Assembly: GCA_022779465.1 (NCBI GenBank)
Contig: JALFTB010000029.1
Span: forward strand, 1-26,544
Source of the DNA: CAG-533 sp022779465
GTDB lineage: Bacteria > Bacillota_I > Bacilli_A > RF39 > UBA660
Direction of reading: 5' to 3'
DNA: 26,544 bases
The notes under the pieces were generated by a model, which had not been told where the DNA came from, did no database searches, and saw only the letters and a program-made list of their open reading frames with translations. The translations under genes and the position numbers were made by a program. This document shows positions 7,902-15,149 of the stretch, piece after piece (within the stretch, counting starts at the first letter, position 1; each line of letters opens with the position of its first letter).

Positions 7902-9251
7902 TTATTTAGCATCAATTTTATAACATACCCTATACTTTTTACTATATTTAGAACCCCTATCAAAACAAATATTATCTTGATAACAAATACTATCTTTTAA
8001 ATAAATACCTAATTCATAATCATTAGAAACAATAATTTTATCTAAATAAATATTAATAAAATAAGAAATAAAATCATCATCAAAAAGCCCTTTAAAATCA
8101 TCATAATTATCATATAATTTAGCAATTTCATTCATTAAAGAATCCCTATAATTTAAATTAAAAATCTTTTTAAAAATAAGAAATAATTCATCTTGATAAA
8201 TAATCGAACTCTTACAAACAATCTTGCCATTTTTTAAATAATTATTACACATATAAGTTACACGTTTTTTTTGTATTCTTCCATAATAAAGAAATCCACA
8301 ATTTTTACAATAGATTTTTTTATTAAATAAGAATTTATTTTTCTGACATTTATTTCTTCTATTAATTTTATTATTTGCTTTATCCCATAACTCTTCAGAT
8401 ATAATAACTGGTATTTTAAAATCTTTATAAATAATCCAATCTTTATAATCATGATAAAAAATCTTTTTAGACATATAATCTACAACTTCACTTTTATTAC
8501 CACAATAATACCCTTTATATTTAGGATTTCTTATTATTCTAGATACACTTGTAGCTGACCATTTTCCACCTAATTTAGTTTTAACATTTAGTTTATTTAA
8601 ACTATTTGCTATCCTAACTACACTCGAATCTTTAACATAATCATTAAATATTCTATTAACTATTAAAGCTTCTTGTTGATTTATTATTAATTTATTTTGA
8701 CATTTATCGTATCCATAAATTAAATTATTACCTAAAATAATCCCTTTCTCAATTGATCTTTTCATTCCAAATTTAACTCTTTCAGAAAGTCTTCTAATCT
8801 CATCTTGAGCCATTGATGCCATAATAGTTAATCTTAATTCACTATCACTTAAAGCTGTATTAATATTATCATTTAAAAATAAAACAATAACTCCATAATT
8901 AAGTAACTCTCTTGTATATTTAATACTATCTAAAGTATTTCTTGAAAACCTTGATATTTCCTTAGTAACAATTAAATCAAACTTATTATCTTTTGCATCA
9001 TCTATCATTCTCATAAATTCTTCACGATGTTTAACACTAGTTCCACTTATTCCCTCATCAATATAACCATCTACATAAATCCAATTACTATTATTAATAA
9101 TCATATCTTTAAAATAACAAGCCTGATTATTTAAAGAATTTATTTGTTTCAAATCTTCAGTTGATACCCTCGCATAAAAAGTTACTCTTAAATTTAAATC
9201 ATATAAAGAATAACCATTATTAATTTTATTTCTAATCTCTATTAAATTCAT
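7902..9251 (-). CDS. Large serine recombinase (integrase/transposase of the element)
   Basis: This catalyses site-specific strand exchange through a serine-DNA link and is the probable enzyme for insertion and excision of the element. Of its 449 residues, the N-terminal resolvase domain has YARVS with catalytic Ser30, DEGISG at 65-70, SRFSRN at 100-105 and the long helix from about 135. A 'recombinase' domain follows (about 175-290), then a zinc ribbon with CKNC at 315-318 and cysteines at 335 and 346, and a short C-terminal tail. Start ATG at 9251; it overlaps the small ORF upstream by 20 bases, suggesting coupled translation. It is at the low end of size for the large serine family (about 450-600 residues). 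It is intact, with no inactivating change visible. Confidence 0.95.
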   Translation of the reverse strand: MNLIEIRNKINNGYSLYDLNLRVTFYARVSTEDLKQINSLNNQACYFKDMIINNSNWIYVDGYIDEGISGTSVKHREEFMRMIDDAKDNKFDLIVTKEISRFSRNTLDSIKYTRELLNYGVIVLFLNDNINTALSDSELRLTIMASMAQDEIRRLSERVKFGMKRSIEKGIILGNNLIYGYDKCQNKLIINQQEALIVNRIFNDYVKDSSVVRIANSLNKLNVKTKLGGKWSATSVSRIIRNPKYKGYYCGNKSEVVDYMSKKIFYHDYKDWIIYKDFKIPVIISEELWDKANNKINRRNKCQKNKFLFNKKIYCKNCGFLYYGRIQKKRVTYMCNNYLKNGKIVCKSSIIYQDELFLIFKKIFNLNYRDSLMNEIAKLYDNYDDFKGLFDDDFISYFINIYLDKIIVSNDYELGIYLKDSICYQDNICFDRGSKYSKKYRVCYKIDAK

Positions 9252-9360
9252 TTTGACCTAATTTATTTTGTATACTAAATTTCTCTTTAAAACTAATTAT
9301 TTTATTTTTATAAGCTTTTTCATTTAAATATAAAATTAATTTAATTAAATTCTTATCCAT
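9232..9360 (-). CDS. Small 42-residue protein coupled to the recombinase
   Basis: ATG at 9360 with GGTGA just upstream opens a 42-codon frame that ends at 9232, inside the recombinase gene (20-base overlap in another frame). The product is lysine- and asparagine-rich and probably helical (begins MDKNLIKLILYLNEKAYKNK), with no signal or membrane segment. The overlap suggests the recombinase is translated by reinitiation. Small proteins next to serine recombinases sometimes control direction of recombination, but I cannot assign that here; it may be only a leader ORF. Confidence 0.55.
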   Translation of the reverse strand: MDKNLIKLILYLNEKAYKNKIISFKEKFSIQNKLGQNEFNRD

Positions 9361-9387
9361 AAATCACCATATTAATATTTATGAATA

Positions 9388-9420
9388 AATAAAAAAAATA
9401 TCTAATTAAAGATATTTTTA
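9388..9420 (-). terminator. Terminator after the 219-residue cargo gene
   Basis: Minus strand: stem AAATATCT (pairs 9410-9417 with 9396-9403), loop TTAATT, followed by a run of T residues (9391-9395 and beyond). It starts right at the stop codon of the gene ending at 9418 and separates it from the recombinase pair. Confidence 0.7.
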
Positions 9421-10077
9421 ACGTGAAAGATATTTAAAAGCTTTTAAGCCTTCATCTTGATTAAATAATAATCTTAAATAAACTTTACCATTATCATAAA
9501 TAAAAGCTTCTTCTTTATCATTAATTTTTTCAATAGTTGTAGGTGCTCCATAAAGTTCCATTACTTGACTCTTAGATGATTCACTTTCTATATTTCCCGG
9601 TATAGCAAATCCCATTCGATATGGATCATTATCATTTTTAATTTCAATTCCATAAACATCAGCTTCACTAGCTTTAATACTTTTTTTAGTCTTATTAATT
9701 AAACTTACATATCCACTAGAATTAGTAAATATTTCATGAGTTAATTTAAGATCATTTAAAGTTTCTCCTGGTTTAAGAGTAGGTTCCTCACTGTAGCCTA
9801 AATCTTTCCATTGAATTAACCAGTTATTAGCTTTAAATGTTGCATAAGGCTCACCTAAATTTAAATAAAGACCATTAAACTGATATTCGCCACTAGTCCA
9901 ATCATTGCTTTCAACTCTGTCTTTAACTGGTTGTTCAAACGTATCTTCATAAGGTTTAGCTTTTTTATTAGATTTAGAACCAATTAAAAAAGCTACTCCA
10001 ATAATTAAAATAATTATTAGACCAATAATACTTATCGTAATAATTTTTTTACTCTTAGAATCAGTAATATTCTTCAT
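9418..10077 (-). CDS. Membrane-anchored extracytoplasmic protein of unknown function (element cargo)
   Basis: A protein of 219 residues: a polar N-terminus (1-12), one strong membrane segment (about 13-32, IITISIIGLIIILIIGVAFL), a charged linker, then a soluble domain of about 165 residues that would face outwards. The domain contains aromatic-rich segments (YQFNGLYLNLGEPY, NNWLIQWKDLGYS) and a C-terminal LYGAPTTIEKINDKEEAFIYDNG block. Such small repeated-strand folds occur in lipoproteins and BLIP/SmpA-like modules, but I do not recognise the family. It has its own terminator and is separate from the arc and importer operons. Its position between the recombinase and the right end marks it as part of the element. 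Confidence 0.8.
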   Translation of the reverse strand: MKNITDSKSKKIITISIIGLIIILIIGVAFLIGSKSNKKAKPYEDTFEQPVKDRVESNDWTSGEYQFNGLYLNLGEPYATFKANNWLIQWKDLGYSEEPTLKPGETLNDLKLTHEIFTNSSGYVSLINKTKKSIKASEADVYGIEIKNDNDPYRMGFAIPGNIESESSKSQVMELYGAPTTIEKINDKEEAFIYDNGKVYLRLLFNQDEGLKAFKYLSR

Positions 10078-10125
10078 CTATTTACACCCATTTTCTACAA
10101 TAAAAATATATCATTTTTTTATAAA

Positions 10126-10269
10126 CTAGTCAATCAAAGAAATAAGAAGAACACCTATTAAAACACCTATTAAAATAATAATTATTAAATACCACCATTT
10201 AAAATGTTTATCATCTTTTTTTACAGGTATATCTTTCTTAAATTTTTCTAATAATTCTTCATTACTCAT
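10126..10269 (-). CDS. Small single-span membrane protein (47 residues)
   Basis: ATG at 10269 opens a 47-codon frame ending with TAG at 10126. The product has a charged first half (MSNEELLEKFKKDIPVKKDD) and one C-terminal hydrophobic span (WWYLIIIILIGVLIGVLLISL): a typical small tail-anchored protein. The ribosome-binding site is modest (AAGATGA). It lies between the right end of the element and the 219-residue protein, and both encode membrane-anchored products, so they may be co-expressed. Function unknown. Confidence 0.6.
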   Translation of the reverse strand: MSNEELLEKFKKDIPVKKDDKHFKWWYLIIIILIGVLIGVLLISLID

Positions 10270-10324
10270 ATATCATCTTAACAATCATAACATATTAAAT
10301 AATTAATATAAATAGTAATTTTTA

Positions 10325-10335
10325 GTTACATTAAG
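10325..10335 (-). repeat. attR inner inverted repeat
   Basis: GTTACATTAAG is the exact reverse complement of 821-831. It is followed by A and then GAAC (10337-10340), where the binding-protein gene resumes. It marks the right end of the element. Confidence 0.85.
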
Positions 10336-10339
10336 AGAA

Positions 10340-10738
10340 CCAAACGCAACAAAATTAGAACAATTAGGCTATGGTTATATTGTTGATAGTGTTGGTAAAT
10401 ACTCAAGTGAAGTACCATACACAGCCTTTAATGCTAAAAAAAGTTATATTGAAAATAATCAAGAAACAATAAATAACTTTAGAAAATCTATTAATAAAGG
10501 ATTAGAATATACCCTTAATAATGATGCTAAAACTTTAGCTAATGACATTATTAATCTATTCCCGGATACATCTTTAAACGATCTTGAAATAATAATTAAT
10601 AGATATAAAGAAAATGACTCTTGGCTTGATAGTACATTTATAACCGAAAAATCATTTACTAATTTAGAAGATATGTTAATAACACATTCTTTAATTAAAG
10701 ATTATGTTTCATATCAAAATCTAATTATAAATGAATGA
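10340..10738 (+). pseudogene. 3' half of split NMT1/THI5-like ABC substrate-binding protein gene
   Basis: This is the last 132 residues of the protein begun at 248, starting PNATKLEQLGYGYIVDSVGK and continuing through the family segment SSEVPYTAFNAKKSYI and a helical C-terminal part to TGA at 10736-10738. There is no start codon or ribosome-binding site near its beginning; the frame closes upstream at a TAA at 10316-10318 inside the element. It has no other frameshift or stop, so loss is due only to the insertion, which is therefore young or reversible. Its end overlaps the ATPase gene start by 8 bases, evidence that binding protein, ATPase and permease formed one coupled operon. Confidence 0.88.
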
Positions 10739-11468
10739 CCTTATTAAAATACAAAATCTATCTAAAAATTATCATACACCAAGTGGTGAAATTAATGCCT
10801 TAGATAATATAAATTTAAGTATTAAAAAAGGTGAAATAATTGGTATAGTTGGTCCATCAGGTTGTGGTAAAAGCACACTTCTAAATATCTTAAGTGAATT
10901 AGAAAAACCAACTAAAGGAACAATTATAAAAGATACAACTAATATTGCATACATGCTTCAATCAGATGCCCTACTACCCTGGTTAAATGTTCTAGATAAT
11001 TCTCTTCTAGGATTAAAAATTACTAAAAAATTAAATCACGAAAATACTGAATATGTAAAAAAATTAATTACTAAATTTGATTTAGATAAATTCATAAATA
11101 AATATCCTAATAACTTATCGGGAGGAATGAAACAAAGAGTTGCTTTAATTAGAACTCTTGCCTTAAAGCCAGATATAATTTTATTAGATGAACCATTATC
11201 AGCTTTAGATTATGTTACTAGATTACAAATAACTGATGAAATATATAAAGTTGTTAAAGAACTAAACATAACTACAATTCTTATAAGTCATGATATATCT
11301 GAATGTGTTTCATTTTGTGATAAAGTAGTCGTCTTATCAAAAAGACCTGGAACTATAAAAAATATCTATAATATTGAATTATCAAATCCATCAATCCCAT
11401 CAAATAATCGTAAAGATGAAAAATTCAACTATAACTACGATTTAATATGGAGTGATTTAGATAAATGA
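10731..11468 (+). CDS. ABC transporter ATP-binding protein (SsuB/TauB/ThiZ type)
   Basis: The ATPase of the importer whose binding protein is split by the element. Of 245 residues, Walker A GPSGCGKST is at 41-49, a Q-loop near YMLQSDALLPW, the signature LSGG at 129-132, Walker B IILLDE at 149-154 and the switch histidine in SHDISE. ATG at 10731 overlaps the end of the binding-protein frame by 8 bases and has no convincing Shine-Dalgarno site, so it probably depended on translation of the upstream gene. With that gene broken and the element's end upstream, its expression is uncertain. The nitrate/sulfonate/thiamine-precursor subfamily is clear; the substrate is not. Confidence 0.93.
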   Translation: MNDLIKIQNLSKNYHTPSGEINALDNINLSIKKGEIIGIVGPSGCGKSTLLNILSELEKPTKGTIIKDTTNIAYMLQSDALLPWLNVLDNSLLGLKITKKLNHENTEYVKKLITKFDLDKFINKYPNNLSGGMKQRVALIRTLALKPDIILLDEPLSALDYVTRLQITDEIYKVVKELNITTILISHDISECVSFCDKVVVLSKRPGTIKNIYNIELSNPSIPSNNRKDEKFNYNYDLIWSDLDK

Positions 11469-12244
11469 GTAATGAACAAAAAACCTATTTAAAAAAAATT
11501 AAAAAAAACAAAATCATAATTCTCATAACTCAAATATTAACAACTTTACTATTTATTCTATCATGGGAATTACTAAGTAAATTTAATATCATAAATAGTT
11601 TTATTTTTTCAAGTCCTTCTAAAATAATAAGATGTATTTATAATCTAGCCTTAAATAATAATCTATTTAATCATATTTATATAACTAGCAAAGAAATAAT
11701 AATATCATTTATTTTAGGATCATTAATTGGTTTTTTAGTTGCAATAATATTTTACTTTATTCCGGTATTAAAAAAATTTTTCGACCCTTTTTTAACATTA
11801 TTTAATAGCCTGCCAAAAGTATCATTAGGTCCCCTACTAATAATATGGTTAGGAGCCAATACAAAATCAATTATCGTTATGAGTCTTCTAATAAATTCAA
11901 TAATTACAATAATAACTATATATAATGGTTTTATAAATACTGATCAATATAAAATAAAATTATTTAAATCTCTTAAAGCAACTAAATTTCAAACATTAAT
12001 TTATTTAGTAATCCCTCATAACAAAGAAAATATTATTTCTAGTTTAAAACTAAATATTTCTATGAGCTTAATTGGAGTCATAATGGGAGAATTTTTAGTT
12101 AGTAAAGCTGGAATCGGTTATTTAATTCTTTATGGAACTCAAGTATTTAACTTAAACCTGGTAATGAGTGGCATTATATTAATTATCATAATATCATTTT
12201 TAATATATGAAATTATTTCATTAATCGAATATTTTACCAAATAA
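11465..12244 (+). CDS. ABC transporter permease (SsuC/TauC/ThiX type)
   Basis: The membrane subunit of the same importer, 259 residues, with about six hydrophobic spans (first about 16-36, ILITQILTTLLFILSWELL). Family signs are FNSLPKVSLGPLLIIWLG and the ATPase-contact loop FKSLKATKFQTLIYLVIPHNKENIISSLKL. It overlaps the ATPase gene by 4 bases (ATGA), so translation is coupled. It is intact, so the transporter could work again if the binding-protein gene were restored or if another binding protein served it. Confidence 0.92.
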   Translation: MSNEQKTYLKKIKKNKIIILITQILTTLLFILSWELLSKFNIINSFIFSSPSKIIRCIYNLALNNNLFNHIYITSKEIIISFILGSLIGFLVAIIFYFIPVLKKFFDPFLTLFNSLPKVSLGPLLIIWLGANTKSIIVMSLLINSIITIITIYNGFINTDQYKIKLFKSLKATKFQTLIYLVIPHNKENIISSLKLNISMSLIGVIMGEFLVSKAGIGYLILYGTQVFNLNLVMSGIILIIIISFLIYEIISLIEYFTK

Positions 12245-12261
12245 TTATTTATTAAAAATAT

Positions 12262-12290
12262 AAAAGAAGAAATATAAACTTTCTTCTTTT
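12262..12290. terminator. Bidirectional terminator between converging genes
   Basis: An 11-bp perfect stem (AAAAGAAGAAA 12262-12272 with TTTCTTCTTTT 12280-12290) has a 7-base loop. It serves the permease gene (plus) and the InlB-repeat protein gene (minus). Confidence 0.7.
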
Positions 12291-12900
12291 ATTTCTTTTT
12301 CCATTTCGCATATAAAGTAATATTTTGAGAATCTAATTTATCACCATTACTTACTAAATCATTATTAACTGTATACCATCCTTTAAAAACAAAATTTTCT
12401 TTTACCGGAACTGGTAAATTTTTTAATTCTTCATTATAAGTAGCTCTAATTGATTCAACTTTATTTCCTCCATTACTATCAAATGCAATAGTAAAATATT
12501 TAGGAACCCATTTAGCATACAAATTAATATTGCCGTATCCTACTAAACAATTATGACTATTTAATATTTTAAATAACTCTAAATCACTTATTTTATTTGA
12601 CTTAACTTTATTAGTAAGTTTTCGATCATAATACCACCCTTCAAAAGCATATTCTTTACTAGTAGCGACACTATATCTTCTTTCTGCAACCGGTAACTCT
12701 CCTGCTAAAGAATTCTCACAACCAACACATACAGATATATCATCAATCTTAACCCCACCATTAGTGTCAAATACAATACTAAATTCACCACCTGCAATAT
12801 CTTTACATTTGTATTCATCTTTAGTATTTAAATATAGATAAAAAACTCCACCACCTACTAATAATACAATAACAATTAAAATTACAAAGTATTTTTTCAT
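12289..12900 (-). CDS. Membrane-anchored protein with InlB-type B repeats
   Basis: A cell-surface protein of 203 residues. It has an N-terminal anchor (about residues 3-23, YFVILIVIVLLVGGGVFYLYL) then two Listeria-Bacteroides (Flg_new/InlB B) repeats, each with the FDTNGG or FDSNGG opening and the LYAKW closing. The first is enlarged by an insert bearing two CxxC-like cysteines (CVGC) near its start. Start chosen at ATG 12900, with GGTGATGT upstream; a reading from 12918 adds six residues without a better site. These repeats are small beta-grasp modules common in surface proteins of gut Bacillota. There is no sortase motif; anchoring is by the N-terminus. Confidence 0.85.
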   Translation of the reverse strand: MKKYFVILIVIVLLVGGGVFYLYLNTKDEYKCKDIAGGEFSIVFDTNGGVKIDDISVCVGCENSLAGELPVAERRYSVATSKEYAFEGWYYDRKLTNKVKSNKISDLELFKILNSHNCLVGYGNINLYAKWVPKYFTIAFDSNGGNKVESIRATYNEELKNLPVPVKENFVFKGWYTVNNDLVSNGDKLDSQNITLYAKWKKK

Positions 12901-12957
12901 GACATCACCATACCACAATTATACTAAATTTTTTAAACATAAACTAGTTTTTTAAAC

Positions 12958-12986
12958 TTTAAAATATCAATATCAAATGATATAAT
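12958..12986 (+). promoter_or_regulatory. Possible promoter of the LtaS-like gene
   Basis: -10 TATAAT (12981-12986) with a weak -35 TTTAAA (12958-12963), spacer 17. It would start transcription almost at the GAGGT ribosome-binding site, giving a very short leader. Confidence 0.45.
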
Positions 12987-13004
12987 TTATAAAGAGGTAA
13001 AAGT

Positions 13005-15140
13005 ATGGAAAAAAAGAAAAAACAAATAAAGAAAAAGAAAACAAACACTACTAAGAAAAAAACAACTACTCAAAAAAAGAAAACTACTTCTACTAATAAA
13101 AATATTCCTAAAAAAGAAGTAAAAAAAATTAATAAGGAAGCTCCTAAAGTTGTTAAAACAGAAATTAAAGAAATACCAAAAGTAATAATACCTGAAGTTA
13201 AAGAAAATAAATTAGATAAATATAATAAAATTATCATATCTTTAATAAATATTTTATATTTAGAACTTATTTATCATTTATTTGTATTTAAGACTTTTGA
13301 ACTTAAAAGCATATTATTTATTACATTATTTTCATTATTAACCAGTTTATTTATCGACTTAATTACTTCATTCTTTAATAAGAAACTTAATAAGTGGTTA
13401 TTTATTGGTATTAATGCTTTCATATATGTATTATTTTTAGCGCAATATATTAACTTTAAATTTTATGGAAACATCATAAGTGTTTATTCAGTATTTCATG
13501 GAGGTCAAGTATTTGGTTTCTTTGGTGCAATATGGGCAGTCATAAAAGAAAATATTTTTAGATGCTTATTATTATTTATTCCAGTATCTTTATTATTTAT
13601 TTTCCATAAAAAAATTAAATCAGAAAGTTTTAATCCTAAAATATTGTGGAAAAAAGCTTTGGTTTTGTTAATAACTTTTATAATTACAGTCTTATCATTA
13701 AATTTAGATACTAAAAAATCTATCTATACAGCTAAAAATCTATATTATAATCAACACTATCCAAATCAAATGGCTCAAACATTTGGAATTCTAACAACAA
13801 TGAGATTAGATTTAGAAAGAACAATATCTGGATTTGAAGAAAAAACTATTGAAGTAGCTGAAACTCCTGACAAGGAAGTAAATAAAAACCCTAAAATAGA
13901 ATACAATGTAGCTGACATTGATTATGATTCATTAATAAAAAATGAAACTAATGAAGAAATTAAAAATATTCATAATTATGTTAAATCAAGTACCCCATCT
14001 GAAAAAAATATTTATACCGGTATGTTTAAAGGAAAAAATCTTATCGCAATTGTTGCTGAAGCATTTAGTCCCATTGCTGTCAATAAAGATTTAACACCTA
14101 CTTTATATAAATTAGTTAATTCTGGCTTCGTCTTTAATAACTTTTATACCCCAGTATATTATGTTAGTACATCTGATGGAGAATACGTTACTTTAAATAG
14201 TTTACTTCCTAAAGAAAGTGTCTGGAGTTTCTCTAAATCAAGTAAAAATTATTTACCTTATGCTTATGGAAACCTATTTAAAGAAATGGGATATACAACC
14301 TATGCTTTCCATGATGGAACCTATAAATATTATAATAGACATCTATCACATCCAAACATGGGATACACTTATAAAGCTTGTGGTAACGGATTAGAAAAAA
14401 GCATGAAATGTAAAATCTGGCCTCAAAGTGATTTAGAAATGATTAATGCTACATATGACTATTACAAAGATAGTGAACATTTTATGACTTACTATATGAC
14501 TATAAGTGGACATTTACAGTACAATTTCTATGGTAATAATATGTCGTATCGTAATAGAGAATTAGTTAAAGACTTAGATAAATCAACCGCTATTAAAGCT
14601 TATATTGCTGCTCAAAAAGAATTAGATAAAGCCCTAGAAGAATTATTAAATAAATTAGAAGCCGATGGTAAATTAGATGATACAGTTATCGTTTTATCTG
14701 CTGATCACTACCCTTATGGTTTAACTACTGATCAAATATCTGAAGTAATGAATATTGAAGATTCTAAATTTGATGTTCATAAAAATAATTTAGTTATTTG
14801 GTCATCAACTATGAAAGAACCAATTGAAATAAATAAATATGGTGAAAGTTTAGATATCCTACCAACTGTCTTAAATTTATTTGGTATCGACTTTGATTCA
14901 AGATTACTTATGGGACGTGACCTCCTTTCAAATTCCGATGGATTAGTAATATTTAATGATCGTTCATGGATAACAGATAAAGGAAAATATAACGCATCTA
15001 CTAAAGTATTTACTCCATTTAACAACGAACAAGTTGATGAAGATTATATTGAAAGTATTAACACTAAAGTATATAACAAATTTGTTATATCTAAAAATAT
15101 CTTAGAAACAAATTATTATAAATATGTTTTTAATAAATAA
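13005..15140 (+). CDS. LtaS-like membrane sulfatase-fold phosphoglycerol/phosphoethanolamine transferase
   Basis: A membrane enzyme of the lipoteichoic-acid-synthase type that moves a phospho-head group from lipid to an outer-envelope acceptor. The 711 residues begin with a cytoplasmic tail (1-70) extremely rich in K and T, then five membrane spans (about 75-235), a linker, and the extracellular sulfatase domain (about 342-690). Key residues are E352 in IVAEAF, the nucleophile T389 in YVSTSDGEY and D567-H568 in LSADHYPYG, matching LtaS metal and catalytic positions. ATG at 13005 has GAGGT nine bases upstream. It sits 9 bases before the HD-domain gene and is probably co-transcribed. The exact head group and acceptor cannot be read from the sequence. 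Confidence 0.88.
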   Translation: MEKKKKQIKKKKTNTTKKKTTTQKKKTTSTNKNIPKKEVKKINKEAPKVVKTEIKEIPKVIIPEVKENKLDKYNKIIISLINILYLELIYHLFVFKTFELKSILFITLFSLLTSLFIDLITSFFNKKLNKWLFIGINAFIYVLFLAQYINFKFYGNIISVYSVFHGGQVFGFFGAIWAVIKENIFRCLLLFIPVSLLFIFHKKIKSESFNPKILWKKALVLLITFIITVLSLNLDTKKSIYTAKNLYYNQHYPNQMAQTFGILTTMRLDLERTISGFEEKTIEVAETPDKEVNKNPKIEYNVADIDYDSLIKNETNEEIKNIHNYVKSSTPSEKNIYTGMFKGKNLIAIVAEAFSPIAVNKDLTPTLYKLVNSGFVFNNFYTPVYYVSTSDGEYVTLNSLLPKESVWSFSKSSKNYLPYAYGNLFKEMGYTTYAFHDGTYKYYNRHLSHPNMGYTYKACGNGLEKSMKCKIWPQSDLEMINATYDYYKDSEHFMTYYMTISGHLQYNFYGNNMSYRNRELVKDLDKSTAIKAYIAAQKELDKALEELLNKLEADGKLDDTVIVLSADHYPYGLTTDQISEVMNIEDSKFDVHKNNLVIWSSTMKEPIEINKYGESLDILPTVLNLFGIDFDSRLLMGRDLLSNSDGLVIFNDRSWITDKGKYNASTKVFTPFNNEQVDEDYIESINTKVYNKFVISKNILETNYYKYVFNK

Positions 15141-15149
15141 GGAGGTACC

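Larger units (their letters stand above)
818..10340. mobile_element. About 9.5-kb integrative element carrying the arginine deiminase pathway (ACME-like)
   Basis: The segment splits a binding-protein gene and is bounded by a 4-bp direct repeat GAAC (818-821 and 10337-10340) with perfect inverted repeats just inside (821-831 CTTAATGTAAC, 10325-10335 GTTACATTAAG). All its larger genes lie on the minus strand, opposite to the disrupted operon: arcC, arcD, arcB, arcA, an amino-acid ABC importer, a large serine recombinase with a small leader ORF, and two unknown membrane-anchored proteins. Joining the ends in a circle gives a palindromic attP-like site whose centre is the dinucleotide GA, as expected for serine integrases, which exchange strands at a 2-bp core. 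No relaxase, coupling protein, replication gene or second recombinase is visible. It therefore appears to be a cargo-plus-recombinase element that would rely on other elements for transfer. The resemblance to staphylococcal ACME is functional, not shown by sequence. Confidence 0.87.

Noticed and set aside
14777..15025. Minus-strand frame inside the LtaS-like gene
   Set aside because: No ribosome-binding site and no recognisable motif; it is opposite conserved catalytic-domain codons.
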